Origin: CAVPOO01 sp963707015
Lineage (GTDB): Bacteria > Pseudomonadota > Gammaproteobacteria > Thiohalobacterales > Thiohalobacteraceae
DNA length: 64,000 nt
Direction: 5' to 3'
Assembly (NCBI GenBank): GCA_963707015.1
Contig: CAVPOO010000015.1
Span: forward strand, 186,001-250,000
Made by a program: the position numbers and the translations under genes. Position 1 is the first letter of the stretch, and the number at the start of each line of letters is the position of its first letter. The notes under the pieces were generated by a model. It worked only from the letters and a program-made list of their open reading frames with translations. It was not told the DNA's origin and did no database searches. Positions 56,410-64,000 of the stretch are shown here, piece by piece.

Positions 56410-57396
56410 TTATGGGCCCAGCCTCAGGACGATCTTGCCGAAGTGCCGGCTCTGTTCCATCGTCCTGTGGGCTTCGGCAACGTCGTCGAGCGCATAGCTC
56501 TTGTCGATCAGCGGAACGATGCGCCGCTCGGCAAGCGCCGGCATGACGGTGTGGGTGAAGCGGGCAACGATCTCCCCCTTTTCCTGCACCGGGCGGGAGC
56601 GCAGGACAGAACCGATGATCCGTTGCCGCCTGACCATCATCAGGGCCAGGTTCAGTTCCGCTTTGGCGCCGCCCATGACGCCGATGATCATGAGGGTGCC
56701 CGCGACGGCCAGGGCCTTCATATTGGCTGCCAGATACTTCGCGCCGATGTGATCGAGAATGACGTTGGCGCCGGTGCCGCCGGTATAGGCCTTCACCGCT
56801 TCGGCAAAATCCTCTTCCTGGTAGTTGATCACGAGATCGGCGCCCAGTTGCCTGACACGCTCAATCTTACCGGGCGAGCTGGTGACCATGATCCTGCCGT
56901 TCGGCGCGAGGACCCTGCACAGCTGGATGGCGGCCGTGTTGACGCCGCCGCCGCCGCCATGCAGCAGCACTGCCTGGTCGTCCTCGAACCCGCCGATCAT
57001 GAAGACATTCAGGAACGCGGTGATATAGGTTTCACAGACACATGCCGCCTCCTCGAAGCTCATGGTTTCCGGAATTGGGATCAGATGACTGGCATAGGCG
57101 ACGGCGTATTCTGCATAACCGCCACCGGCCACCAGCGACATCACGCGATCCCCGCGCTGACAGGTGTCAACGCCGGGCCCGATCTCCTCGATGATGCCCG
57201 CGACCTCCAGCCCGAGGATCTCCGATTCACCCTTTGGCGGGGGATAGTTGCCTTCCCGCTGAACGATATCGGGGCGATTCACCGACGTTGCCACGACCCG
57301 GATGAGCACCTGTCCCGCAGACAACGCTGGCCTGTCCGCTTCACCAATCCTGAGCACCTCCGGACCTCCGAAACCATCAAGCAAGACTGCTTTCAC
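56410..57396 (-). CDS. Zinc-free MDR-family quinone oxidoreductase
   Basis: A 328-aa medium-chain dehydrogenase/reductase of the NADPH:quinone oxidoreductase (PIG3/QOR) group. N-terminal GroES-like domain (MKAVLLDGFGGPEVLRIGE, ATSVNRPDIVQREGNYPPP) and Rossmann domain with AVLLHGGGGGVNTAAIQL. No catalytic-zinc cysteine set is present. It lies upstream of the acetolactate synthase-like gene on the same strand. Substrate unknown. Confidence 0.88.
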   Translation of the reverse strand: MKAVLLDGFGGPEVLRIGEADRPALSAGQVLIRVVATSVNRPDIVQREGNYPPPKGESEILGLEVAGIIEEIGPGVDTCQRGDRVMSLVAGGGYAEYAVAYASHLIPIPETMSFEEAACVCETYITAFLNVFMIGGFEDDQAVLLHGGGGGVNTAAIQLCRVLAPNGRIMVTSSPGKIERVRQLGADLVINYQEEDFAEAVKAYTGGTGANVILDHIGAKYLAANMKALAVAGTLMIIGVMGGAKAELNLALMMVRRQRIIGSVLRSRPVQEKGEIVARFTHTVMPALAERRIVPLIDKSYALDDVAEAHRTMEQSRHFGKIVLRLGP

Positions 57397-57757
57397 AGCG
57401 CGTCACCTCCCAGGAGCATCGCCTTTGCCACCGCAATAGCCGCCCGCCGACAGCAGGCAGTTACCCATCGGGATCGGGACGGGGCGCCTTGTCAGGCGCG
57501 TCCGCCGTGCCCGGACTGCGTGCGACCGCCAAGCCGCCCGGCTGACAGTCGGCAGCCTGTAACGATACTACACCTGTACGCGGTGCACTGCGGTGAGCCC
57601 GCTCAGGGTCGATTTCCAGGTATCATTCGGTTTGCCGTCTTGCCGTGTGATGGCTTGCTGGCAAACCGGCACCGATGTCCGGGTCACGGGTTGCACCCGG
57701 ACAGAAGGCCTGAGCGATCCGATCCTTAGCCCTGGACGCGCTATTCTTACTGGTGAA
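57397..57757. other. Divergent intergenic region before the histidine kinase gene
   Basis: About 360 bp. An open frame extends through part of it in phase with the kinase, but its residues look non-coding. It presumably contains promoters for the quinone oxidoreductase and kinase genes. Confidence 0.45.
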
Positions 57758-59593
57758 ATGTTTTCGGTAAAGGGCCATTTTTCAGCGAGGATGAAGCTAA
57801 GGTACGCCCTGGTATTTTCAGCAGGCGTCCTCATAACGGGCTTGAATACGACTGGCGCCTGGGGCACTTCCAGTGAGGTCACCGTTGGAGTGCTCGCCCA
57901 CCGCGGGGATGAGACGTGCTTCCAGATGTGGGAGCCGACGATTCGCTATCTCGGCGACGAAATAGCGGGACATGGGTTTCAGCTGGTACCACTCGGTCTG
58001 AATGAAATGTCTGATGCTGTCGCGCAAGGAAAAGTGAATTTCGTCTTGACCAATCCAGGCAGCTACGTAGAGCTCGAGAGGTGGTTTGGCGTGACGCGCA
58101 TTGTGACACTGAAAAACCTGCGCCACGGCAAACCCTACACGTCATTCGGTGCGGTCATCTTCACTAGGGCCGACCGCGACGACATACGCGAACTCTCGGA
58201 TCTGAGAAACAAGTCATTCGGAGCTGTTTCCGAGGCCGCCTTCGGCGGTTTCCAGATGGCCTGGCGCGAGTTAAGGCAGATCGGGATTGACCCTTACCGA
58301 TATTTTTCTGAACTCCGCTTTTTGGCATTTCCGCAAGACGATATCGTTCTGAGCGTTCGGGATAGAGTCATTGATGCCGGAACCGTGAGAACCGACACCC
58401 TCGAGCGCATGGCCGCTGAAGGACAGATCCGCCTCGAGGATTTTCGCATTCTGAATGGACAGACATCAGAAGACTTTCCATTTGCCCACAGTACACGCCT
58501 GTACCCCGAGTGGGTGTTCGCCAAGGCAAAGGCGACACCGGATGAGCTGGGGAAAGCCGTCGCGATTGCATTGATGAAGATGCCCGAGAAGCACCCGGCG
58601 GCGCTGGCCGGACGCTATGCCGGGTGGACGGTGCCACTCAATTATCAGCCGGTTCACGAGCTTTTCCGGTATCTCGGGATAGGGCCATACCGGCAGTCCG
58701 GCCGCATACCCGTGCTCGACGTACTGAAACAGTACTGGTACTGGCTCGCTCTGGTTGTGGCTACGATAATCCTTACCATGTTGCACAGTGTGCTTGTGAA
58801 ACGCCAGGTGAAGTTCCGGACCCACGAGCTCTCGCAAATGAATCGTTCCCTCGGGAACGAGGTGATCGAACGCAAACGTGCCGAGCAAGAGGCGCGAACG
58901 CTGCTTGAAGAGAAGCGTTTCCTCGCCCAGAAATGTATGGCCGTTCAGGAGGATGAGCGCCGGCACCTGGCGCGTGAGCTGCACGATGAACTCGGCCAGT
59001 GTATTACAGCAATTCAGGCGGACGCGGAAAGCATCCAGAAACTCGCAGCACGTTGCGACGCCAGGCTGGTCGCAAGCGCCGGTGCAATCCAGAGCGTATC
59101 ATCGCGTGTCTACGAGGTTGTGCATTCCATCATGGAGCGTTTGCGGCCGAGCGTGCTCGATCACCTCGGGCTTGTCGAGGCGCTCAATGAAGCGGTTGGC
59201 GAGTGGCAGGCACGCCAGCCAGACACCACTTACACACTGACGACCAAGGGCAGTTTCGCGGGGCTCGGGGAGCGCGTCAACATATCCATATACCGCATTG
59301 TTCAGGAATGCCTGACGAACATTGCCAAGCACGCAATGGCAAGACACGTGGAGATCCGGCTCGCGACCGTCGAAAGCGGTTCCCACGAGTGGGTACGACT
59401 CGAGGTCCAGGATGACGGCGTGGGCATGCCACCGCCGGCGCAGCGGCGAGGACTTGGACTGATCGGTATTCGGGAACGCGTGGAGGCGCTGGACGGCGAC
59501 TTCGACCTGTCCACACGACCGAGGGCTGGAACGAAAATATCTGTGACCTTACCCTTAGAAAGAACGGCAGAAGTCGCCCAAAGTCTGCAATGA
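57758..59593 (+). CDS. Sensor histidine kinase with periplasmic PhnD-type domain
   Basis: Membrane sensor kinase, about 611 aa. After a signal-like segment (RYALVFSAGVLITGL) comes a PhnD/phosphonate-binding-protein-like periplasmic domain (VGVLAHRGDETCFQMWEPTIRYL ... LNEMSDAVAQGKVNFVLTNPGSYV). A membrane helix (YWLALVVATIILTMLHSVL) and a short coiled coil follow. The kinase is of the NarX/HisKA_3 type, with the phosphoacceptor His in ARELHDELGQ and an ATPase domain ending GLGLIGIRERVEALDG. The layout recalls the tetrathionate sensor TtrS. The start is uncertain (57758 or 57791). It overlaps the response regulator gene by 4 bp. Confidence 0.87.
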   Translation: MFSVKGHFSARMKLRYALVFSAGVLITGLNTTGAWGTSSEVTVGVLAHRGDETCFQMWEPTIRYLGDEIAGHGFQLVPLGLNEMSDAVAQGKVNFVLTNPGSYVELERWFGVTRIVTLKNLRHGKPYTSFGAVIFTRADRDDIRELSDLRNKSFGAVSEAAFGGFQMAWRELRQIGIDPYRYFSELRFLAFPQDDIVLSVRDRVIDAGTVRTDTLERMAAEGQIRLEDFRILNGQTSEDFPFAHSTRLYPEWVFAKAKATPDELGKAVAIALMKMPEKHPAALAGRYAGWTVPLNYQPVHELFRYLGIGPYRQSGRIPVLDVLKQYWYWLALVVATIILTMLHSVLVKRQVKFRTHELSQMNRSLGNEVIERKRAEQEARTLLEEKRFLAQKCMAVQEDERRHLARELHDELGQCITAIQADAESIQKLAARCDARLVASAGAIQSVSSRVYEVVHSIMERLRPSVLDHLGLVEALNEAVGEWQARQPDTTYTLTTKGSFAGLGERVNISIYRIVQECLTNIAKHAMARHVEIRLATVESGSHEWVRLEVQDDGVGMPPPAQRRGLGLIGIRERVEALDGDFDLSTRPRAGTKISVTLPLERTAEVAQSLQ

Positions 59594-60228
59594 GCAAGAT
59601 CAGGGTCTTGTTAGCCGACGATCATGAAGTGGTTCGTGCGGGCTATCACCGTCTCCTGGAAAGCGACACCGGGATCACCGTAGTCGCGGAGGCCGCAAGC
59701 GGGGAAGAGGCCTACCAGCGTTACCTCGAGCACCGCCCGGATGTCGTTGTGATGGATTTGACGATGCCCGGGATTGGCGGACTGGAGGCGAGTCGCCGGA
59801 TCCGCGCTCAGGATGACACCGCGAAGATACTGGTATTCAGTGTGCACGAGAATGAAGTCCTGCTTGGCCGCGCTCTGGATCTGGGCATTTTGGGCTACAT
59901 CTCGAAACGCAGTGCCTCGCGCGTTATGGTCGAGGCCGTCCGACAGGTCGCTGCCGGGAAAATGTGCATCGGGCAGGAAATGATTCCCTACCTGCTCGAA
60001 CACAAGACCTCAGCCGACAGTCAACAGATCGCAGGACTGAGCCGGCGTGAATTCGAGGTGTTTCGCCTGCTCGCCGACAGCAAGTCGGTCAATGACATCG
60101 CCGAATTGTTGAACCTCAGCCCGAAGACCGTCGGGCACCACGTCACCAGCATCAAGGCCAAACTCCGAATTTCCAACATCGCCGGCCTGACCCGCCTCGC
60201 CATCCGGCTGGGCGTGATCAGTCCTTAG
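59590..60228 (+). CDS. NarL/LuxR-type response regulator
   Basis: A 212-aa two-domain regulator. The receiver has the phosphorylated Asp in VVVMDLTMPGIGG, and the conserved Lys in SKRSASR. The LuxR-type helix-turn-helix is at the C-terminus (LSRREFEVFRLLADSKSVNDIAELLNLSPKTVGHH). Its start overlaps the kinase stop (ATGA), so the pair forms one two-component system. The likely nearest target is the SoxB-like gene downstream, by position only. Confidence 0.93.
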   Translation: MSKIRVLLADDHEVVRAGYHRLLESDTGITVVAEAASGEEAYQRYLEHRPDVVVMDLTMPGIGGLEASRRIRAQDDTAKILVFSVHENEVLLGRALDLGILGYISKRSASRVMVEAVRQVAAGKMCIGQEMIPYLLEHKTSADSQQIAGLSRREFEVFRLLADSKSVNDIAELLNLSPKTVGHHVTSIKAKLRISNIAGLTRLAIRLGVISP

Positions 60229-60525
60229 CGCGCACCTGGCGCCAGCTGACAGCGGCTGCACGCGCGGCGGTCACGGCAAACGGTCTGCCGTCGCGGGATA
60301 TTCGTATCTATCGAAATACTTCTTGAGTTATCTGCTCAGCGAAATTAAGGAATTTACCTATACGCGGTGCTGCGGCCACTCGGTAAGCTCACACGACTGC
60401 CCGTAATTTCACCTGTCGAGAACTTACTGCAGTGACCTTGAGAACAGGGTCGCTTGCCTGAACCCTGAACAGCAGAACTAGACCGCCTGCGCGGCGCACC
60501 CATCGATATACCTGAGGAGCTGCAA
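60229..60525. other. Intergenic region upstream of the SoxB-like gene
   Basis: About 300 bp without coding signals. It presumably contains the promoter of the phosphoesterase gene, perhaps a target of the adjacent two-component system. No clear operator palindrome was seen. Confidence 0.4.
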
Positions 60526-62814
60526 ATGACTAAAGCGAGATCGATATTGGCGTCCTGCCTGGCAGGAAGCCTGTTTACCCTGTGTGCAGTCAGTTCGACG
60601 GCCATGGCAAAACAGAAAACCATTACACTCATGCAACTGCAGGACGTCCACGGCCACATCCACCCGCATGCCGAGATCTTCCCGGACGGGCGCAAGGATC
60701 CCCACAGTGGCGGCCTGGCCAAGCTGACCACCCTCATCAATCGGGTTCGTTCAGAAGTCGGTGAACAGAACAGCATGCTTCTGGCGATCGGTGATACCAC
60801 CCATGGCAGCACCGAGACCACGTTTTCGCTGGGCGATGTCCTGATGCCCTGGCTGAACGGCCTTAATATCGACGCCTTCACACCGGGTAACTGGGACTTC
60901 GGCTACGGGCCGCGGGTGTATCGTCAGCGGTTTGTTAGGGATCCTGCGACTGGAACAATCGGTCAACGCATTCCGTTGGCCCCAAACAATCGCACCACCA
61001 TCGCCTGGATGGACGACGTGCTGGACAACACCTGCAACGTGCCTGGGGGACTGGACGCCACGGACTATGAGACCTGCCACGTCACTGCGGCGAATTTCCC
61101 GACAGTGGCTATCAACGTGTACAACTACAACGAGGCAGCGGGCGCTGCCAATCCGGCCCAGCCGCTGGGCCCTCCTCTACACCCCGGCTATATCGTGAAA
61201 CGGGTCGGTGATGTGAAGGTGGGCGTCATCGGCATCACCAGTGATGTCGTGCCGCAGCAGGCGCAGGCGTTCAACACCGGACTCCGTTTCACCATGGGCT
61301 ACAAGGAGCTGCCGGTAGCGATCGCCGCTGCCAAGGCCGAAGGGGCCGAACTGATCGTGGTGCTGTCGGAACTCGGCCTGGCCAAGAACGTGCAGCTGGT
61401 CAAGGAATTTCCCGACATCCACGTCATGTTCAGCGGCCACACCCACGAACGGACCCCGGAAGCCATCGTCATCGATCACGGCAACCGCATCAGTCTGGTC
61501 ACGGAGGCGGGCGAGGACAGTTTCCTCGGCAGGCTGGATGTGAAAATATCAGGTGGCAAGATCCAGAAATGGAACTGGGCTCTGCTTGAGGCGGACTCCA
61601 CCGTCGAAGAGGACGAGGATGTCGCAGCATACGTGGATGATTTCCGCAAGACCTTCGTGTCGGGTCCGGAGTTCAAGTGCCACACCTTCGGCACCAATGC
61701 CTTCCCGTTCGGTAAGGGACACACCGTGTGCGAGCCAATGGATACCGTGGTCGGTTATACCGATGTAACCATCCAGCGCTTCGACGTGCTCGAGGACATT
61801 TCGAACAATGTCATGGTCGATGCCTTCCTGGATCTCGCACAAAATGTGGATGCAGTGGACTCCAGGGATCGCGAACTGACGGATGCGAACACGCTGTCGA
61901 CCACCAACGGCTTCCGCTTCGACATCGTCATCTTCGGTAAGGATGAGAAGCTTGTAGGTGGCAAGACAGCCACCGGCGCAATCACACTGGAAGACCTGTA
62001 CGACTACTATCCCATCGGTGCGGCGACGGCCCTGGCCGAGTACACCGGCGGGCGCCTCAAACTGCACTGGGAGGGGATTCTCAACAACGTGTTTGATCCG
62101 AATCCCTACCGTCAGCGTGGCGGCTGGTTCCTCGGCTTCACCCACAATATGCACTTCGATGTCCGGCTCAATGACGACTTCCCGCTCAGCATCAGCGCGG
62201 GCAAGCGCATCACGCGGGTAACCATCGATGACGGCACAGACGCCAGGAACCCCGGCTGCACCGGCGCACCCTGTTCAGGTGCCAACTGGGATCTCGGTAA
62301 CCCGCGGAAGATCGATGACAGCGAGATATACACCCTGGCCTCCTGCTATCCGCACGGCAACCCGGTCGACGAGGTGTGCCGCACCGCGGGTGCGACCAAC
62401 CTCCGCTTCATCCAAGGTGTACAGGAAACCTGCGACATGAATGTTGCGGCAACCTTCAACGGCCCGGCTGGAACGGTTATTAGAAACTGCCAGCTAGACG
62501 TGACCAATGATGGCAACTTCATGGTCGTTCCGCCGGTGAACGACGAGAACATCTGGGACCCGGTGCGATTCGCCAACGGCGGTCCACTGTTCCTCAAGGT
62601 GGCACCGGATAACTTCGTGCATCCGGTCGACGCCCTGCGCCGCTACCTGGCCAGCCACGATGTAACTCTGGCGGATCATGGTCTTGGCAGGGTCAACGCC
62701 GTAGACGGCGTGCCGGAGTCCGAGTTCGGCGGTCCGGGTATCGTGCAGCCCACCCAGGGTGCCGGTCCGGCCTGGCTGAAACGCGAGTTCATCGAGACCA
62801 AGCACCACCACTGA
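60526..62814 (+). CDS. SoxB-like secreted metallophosphoesterase/5'-nucleotidase
   Basis: A periplasmic protein of 762 aa with a signal peptide (cleavage near AMA-KQK, residue 28). The calcineurin-like phosphoesterase domain has D40 and H42 in LQDVHGHIHPH, GDTTHGS, GNWDFGYGP and the last metal site FSGHTHER. A 5'-nucleotidase C-terminal domain follows. The GNWDF block, with Trp instead of the His of GNHE, and the overall start resemble SoxB, the thiosulfohydrolase of the Sox pathway, but the protein is about 200 residues longer and no sox genes are nearby. GAGGAG precedes the ATG. Substrate could be a nucleotide or a sulfur compound. Confidence 0.83.
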   Translation: MTKARSILASCLAGSLFTLCAVSSTAMAKQKTITLMQLQDVHGHIHPHAEIFPDGRKDPHSGGLAKLTTLINRVRSEVGEQNSMLLAIGDTTHGSTETTFSLGDVLMPWLNGLNIDAFTPGNWDFGYGPRVYRQRFVRDPATGTIGQRIPLAPNNRTTIAWMDDVLDNTCNVPGGLDATDYETCHVTAANFPTVAINVYNYNEAAGAANPAQPLGPPLHPGYIVKRVGDVKVGVIGITSDVVPQQAQAFNTGLRFTMGYKELPVAIAAAKAEGAELIVVLSELGLAKNVQLVKEFPDIHVMFSGHTHERTPEAIVIDHGNRISLVTEAGEDSFLGRLDVKISGGKIQKWNWALLEADSTVEEDEDVAAYVDDFRKTFVSGPEFKCHTFGTNAFPFGKGHTVCEPMDTVVGYTDVTIQRFDVLEDISNNVMVDAFLDLAQNVDAVDSRDRELTDANTLSTTNGFRFDIVIFGKDEKLVGGKTATGAITLEDLYDYYPIGAATALAEYTGGRLKLHWEGILNNVFDPNPYRQRGGWFLGFTHNMHFDVRLNDDFPLSISAGKRITRVTIDDGTDARNPGCTGAPCSGANWDLGNPRKIDDSEIYTLASCYPHGNPVDEVCRTAGATNLRFIQGVQETCDMNVAATFNGPAGTVIRNCQLDVTNDGNFMVVPPVNDENIWDPVRFANGGPLFLKVAPDNFVHPVDALRRYLASHDVTLADHGLGRVNAVDGVPESEFGGPGIVQPTQGAGPAWLKREFIETKHHH

Positions 62815-62841
62815 GCGGAAGCCGCCCCAAGGCGGCGATGA

Positions 62842-62886
62842 GGGTGGCAGGGTCCGTCGGCGCGGCGCCGACGGACCCTGCCACCC
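62842..62886 (+). terminator. Long perfect hairpin after the SoxB-like gene
   Basis: Two 22-bp arms, beginning GGGTGGCAGGGTCCGTCGGC, inverse complements around one base (45 bp in all), 27 bp after the stop codon. Followed by CCCTTTCTCT rather than a clean T run, so termination efficiency on the plus strand is uncertain. Confidence 0.65.
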
Positions 62887-63385
62887 AACCCTTTCTCTGA
62901 AAGTCTGGTGCAAACGCCCGCCAACACCGCGCATGCCGGCACCAGGCCCCCGCCCTGATCAACAGGCGGCCAGGCAAACCAAGACGCGCCCGCCTCGACC
63001 AGGGCGCTGCTACCCGACCCCTGCGGGCACGGTGAACCGCGACGGCTCATCTGCAGGTCACATGTCCGGGTCTCATGGCGAACTCCCCCGCCGCCGGATC
63101 GCAGTGTGCGGTTGGCTCCCGGCTGCCAGGTGTGCAATCCGGACCGCTGCGGGGAAGTGCAGGCGCACCCGCATCCTTCAAAACCTCTGCCACGACGCGG
63201 CGATGGCCGATAATGCGCACGCTGTTTGTTGTCCTGTACCAGACGTGTTAAAACTACGCCGGGTCGTCTAATGGATTAGCAGGTGCAGTGATCCCTTGTT
63301 GTCTTTCAGCTCCAACCATTCAGTTATTTCCCGGCGCATCATCACGCATGATGTCCTGTCCGCAACCGCGACGGCCAGGGGTTTC
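62887..63385. other. Intergenic region, no gene seen
   Basis: About 500 bp of non-coding sequence between the hairpin and the transglycosylase start. Short frames on both strands lack recognisable products. It presumably holds the promoter of the downstream gene. Confidence 0.45.
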
Positions 63386-64000
63386 GTGCGCGTGCTGAAG
63401 CGGCTGCTGCTGATGGTGCTGCTGCTGGCAAGTGCCGGTGCCATCCCTGCCTCTTTCGATACGCAACGCCAACAGTTTCTGGATGCCCGCGCAGCGCTGA
63501 GTGCCGGTGACACGACCCGCTTTCGTGAGATCGCGGCGGGTCTCAGAGACTATCCGCTCTACCCCTATCTGCGCTATGCCGAGCTGCGACGCGGCTGGGC
63601 CGAGCAGCAAGACGAAGACATCCGGGCATTCCTGGAAGCGTATGCCGAATTACCGCTGGCCGATCTGCTTCGCAGCAGCTGGCTCAGGCACCTGGGAAAG
63701 CAGCAGCAGTGGGAGCGATTCCTGGCATTTTATCGCGGATCGCAGTCGACCGAACTCGCGTGCTACAAACTTCAGGCGGAGTCTTCTGAACCACCGACCG
63801 AGGTCTGGCTGGATCAGGCACAGGCACTGTGGCTCGTCGGGCATTCCCAGCCGGATGCCTGCGATCCGGTGTTCGAGAAGCTTGCCGACAGCCCGCGCAT
63901 GACGCGGGAACTGGTGTGGTCGCGTATTCGCCTGGCGTTCGGGAAAGGGAAACTCGGGCTCGCATCCTATCTGGCGCGCCGGCTGCCGGAGCCGGATCGG
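63386..64000 (+). CDS. slt: Soluble lytic murein transglycosylase, N-terminal part (cut by window end)
   Basis: The frame runs off the window. Translation gives a signal peptide (VRVLKRLLLMVLLLASAGA), then SFDTQRQQFLDARAALSAGD, GLRDYPLYPYLRYAELRRGW and helical repeats, the superhelical U-domain of Slt70-type periplasmic lytic transglycosylases. These cut the glycan strand of murein, forming 1,6-anhydromuramic ends. The catalytic C-terminal domain is not in the window. Start is a GTG at 63386 or 63392, with AGGGG upstream; no in-frame ATG is available. Confidence 0.82.
   Translation, partial: MRVLKRLLLMVLLLASAGAIPASFDTQRQQFLDARAALSAGDTTRFREIAAGLRDYPLYPYLRYAELRRGWAEQQDEDIRAFLEAYAELPLADLLRSSWLRHLGKQQQWERFLAFYRGSQSTELACYKLQAESSEPPTEVWLDQAQALWLVGHSQPDACDPVFEKLADSPRMTRELVWSRIRLAFGKGKLGLASYLARRLPEPDR

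Noticed and set aside
63257..63300. tRNA-like start (GGGTCGTCTAATGGATTAGC)
   Set aside because: It superficially resembles a D-arm but no matching acceptor stem, anticodon arm or T-arm sequence follows.

Overview
The window looks like the chromosome of a sulfur-oxidizing, CO2-fixing gammaproteobacterium (Chromatiales or Acidiferrobacterales type; inferred from gene content only). It carries form IA RuBisCO with its CbbQ/CbbO activase, adenylylsulfate reductase AprBA, a cytoplasmic SoeABC-type sulfite dehydrogenase, an NAD-dependent formate dehydrogenase and a SoxB-like phosphoesterase. No rRNA, tRNA, CRISPR array, prophage or autonomous transposase gene was found.

Layout. 0-5.6 kb: purC and purE (divergent), a CbbR-like LysR regulator, a histidine phosphatase and an OmpA-type lipoprotein. 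6.4-10.4 kb: a GAF-alpha-glucan phosphorylase fusion gene and a transglutaminase gene, both broken by small frameshifts. 10.4-16.5 kb (minus strand): cbbL-cbbS-(terminator)-cbbQ-cbbO followed by two small unknown genes. 17.2-26.0 kb: a YkgJ-type cysteine-cluster protein, aprBA and the divergent soeABC, so both cytoplasmic sulfite-oxidation routes lie side by side. 26.4-29.8 kb: a NhaD-type Na+/H+ antiporter and a gamma-glutamyltransferase. 30-54.6 kb: a large carboxylate/CoA-thioester island. 54.7-57.4 kb: an acetolactate-synthase-like ThDP enzyme and a quinone oxidoreductase. 57.8-62.8 kb: a PhnD-domain histidine kinase, a NarL-type regulator and a SoxB-like secreted phosphoesterase. The window ends inside a lytic transglycosylase gene.

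The island is the most interesting part. It holds a tripartite TctCBA importer, a FadR-type GntR regulator, a ThDP lyase of the oxalyl-CoA decarboxylase/2-hydroxyacyl-CoA lyase superfamily, a formyl-CoA:oxalate CoA-transferase-like enzyme with the catalytic Asp at exactly position 169, an ADP-forming acyl-CoA synthetase, a UspA protein, a CitE-like lyase, two SucCD-type ligase pairs flanking formate dehydrogenase, and PanB plus a TauE-type permease. A 17-bp palindrome (TGGTATACAATATACCA and variants) lies upstream of gntR, tctC, sucC and panB, with a weaker copy before an alpha/beta hydrolase gene, so the island is probably one GntR regulon. My working model is import of a dicarboxylate or 2-hydroxy acid, CoA activation, release of formyl-CoA, CoA recycling by the transferase, and oxidation of formate to CO2 and NADH, which could feed the Calvin cycle.

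The second striking feature is a set of small palindrome-ended repeats in two related families. They begin and end with CTAG-like tetranucleotides. In six cases (purE, the YkgJ gene, soeC, ggt, tauE and the citE-like gene) the terminal CTAG or CTAA supplies the stop codon of the neighbouring gene. Copies have a mosaic interior, one copy has ends of both types, and two copies stand in tandem sharing one CTAG between two convergent genes.
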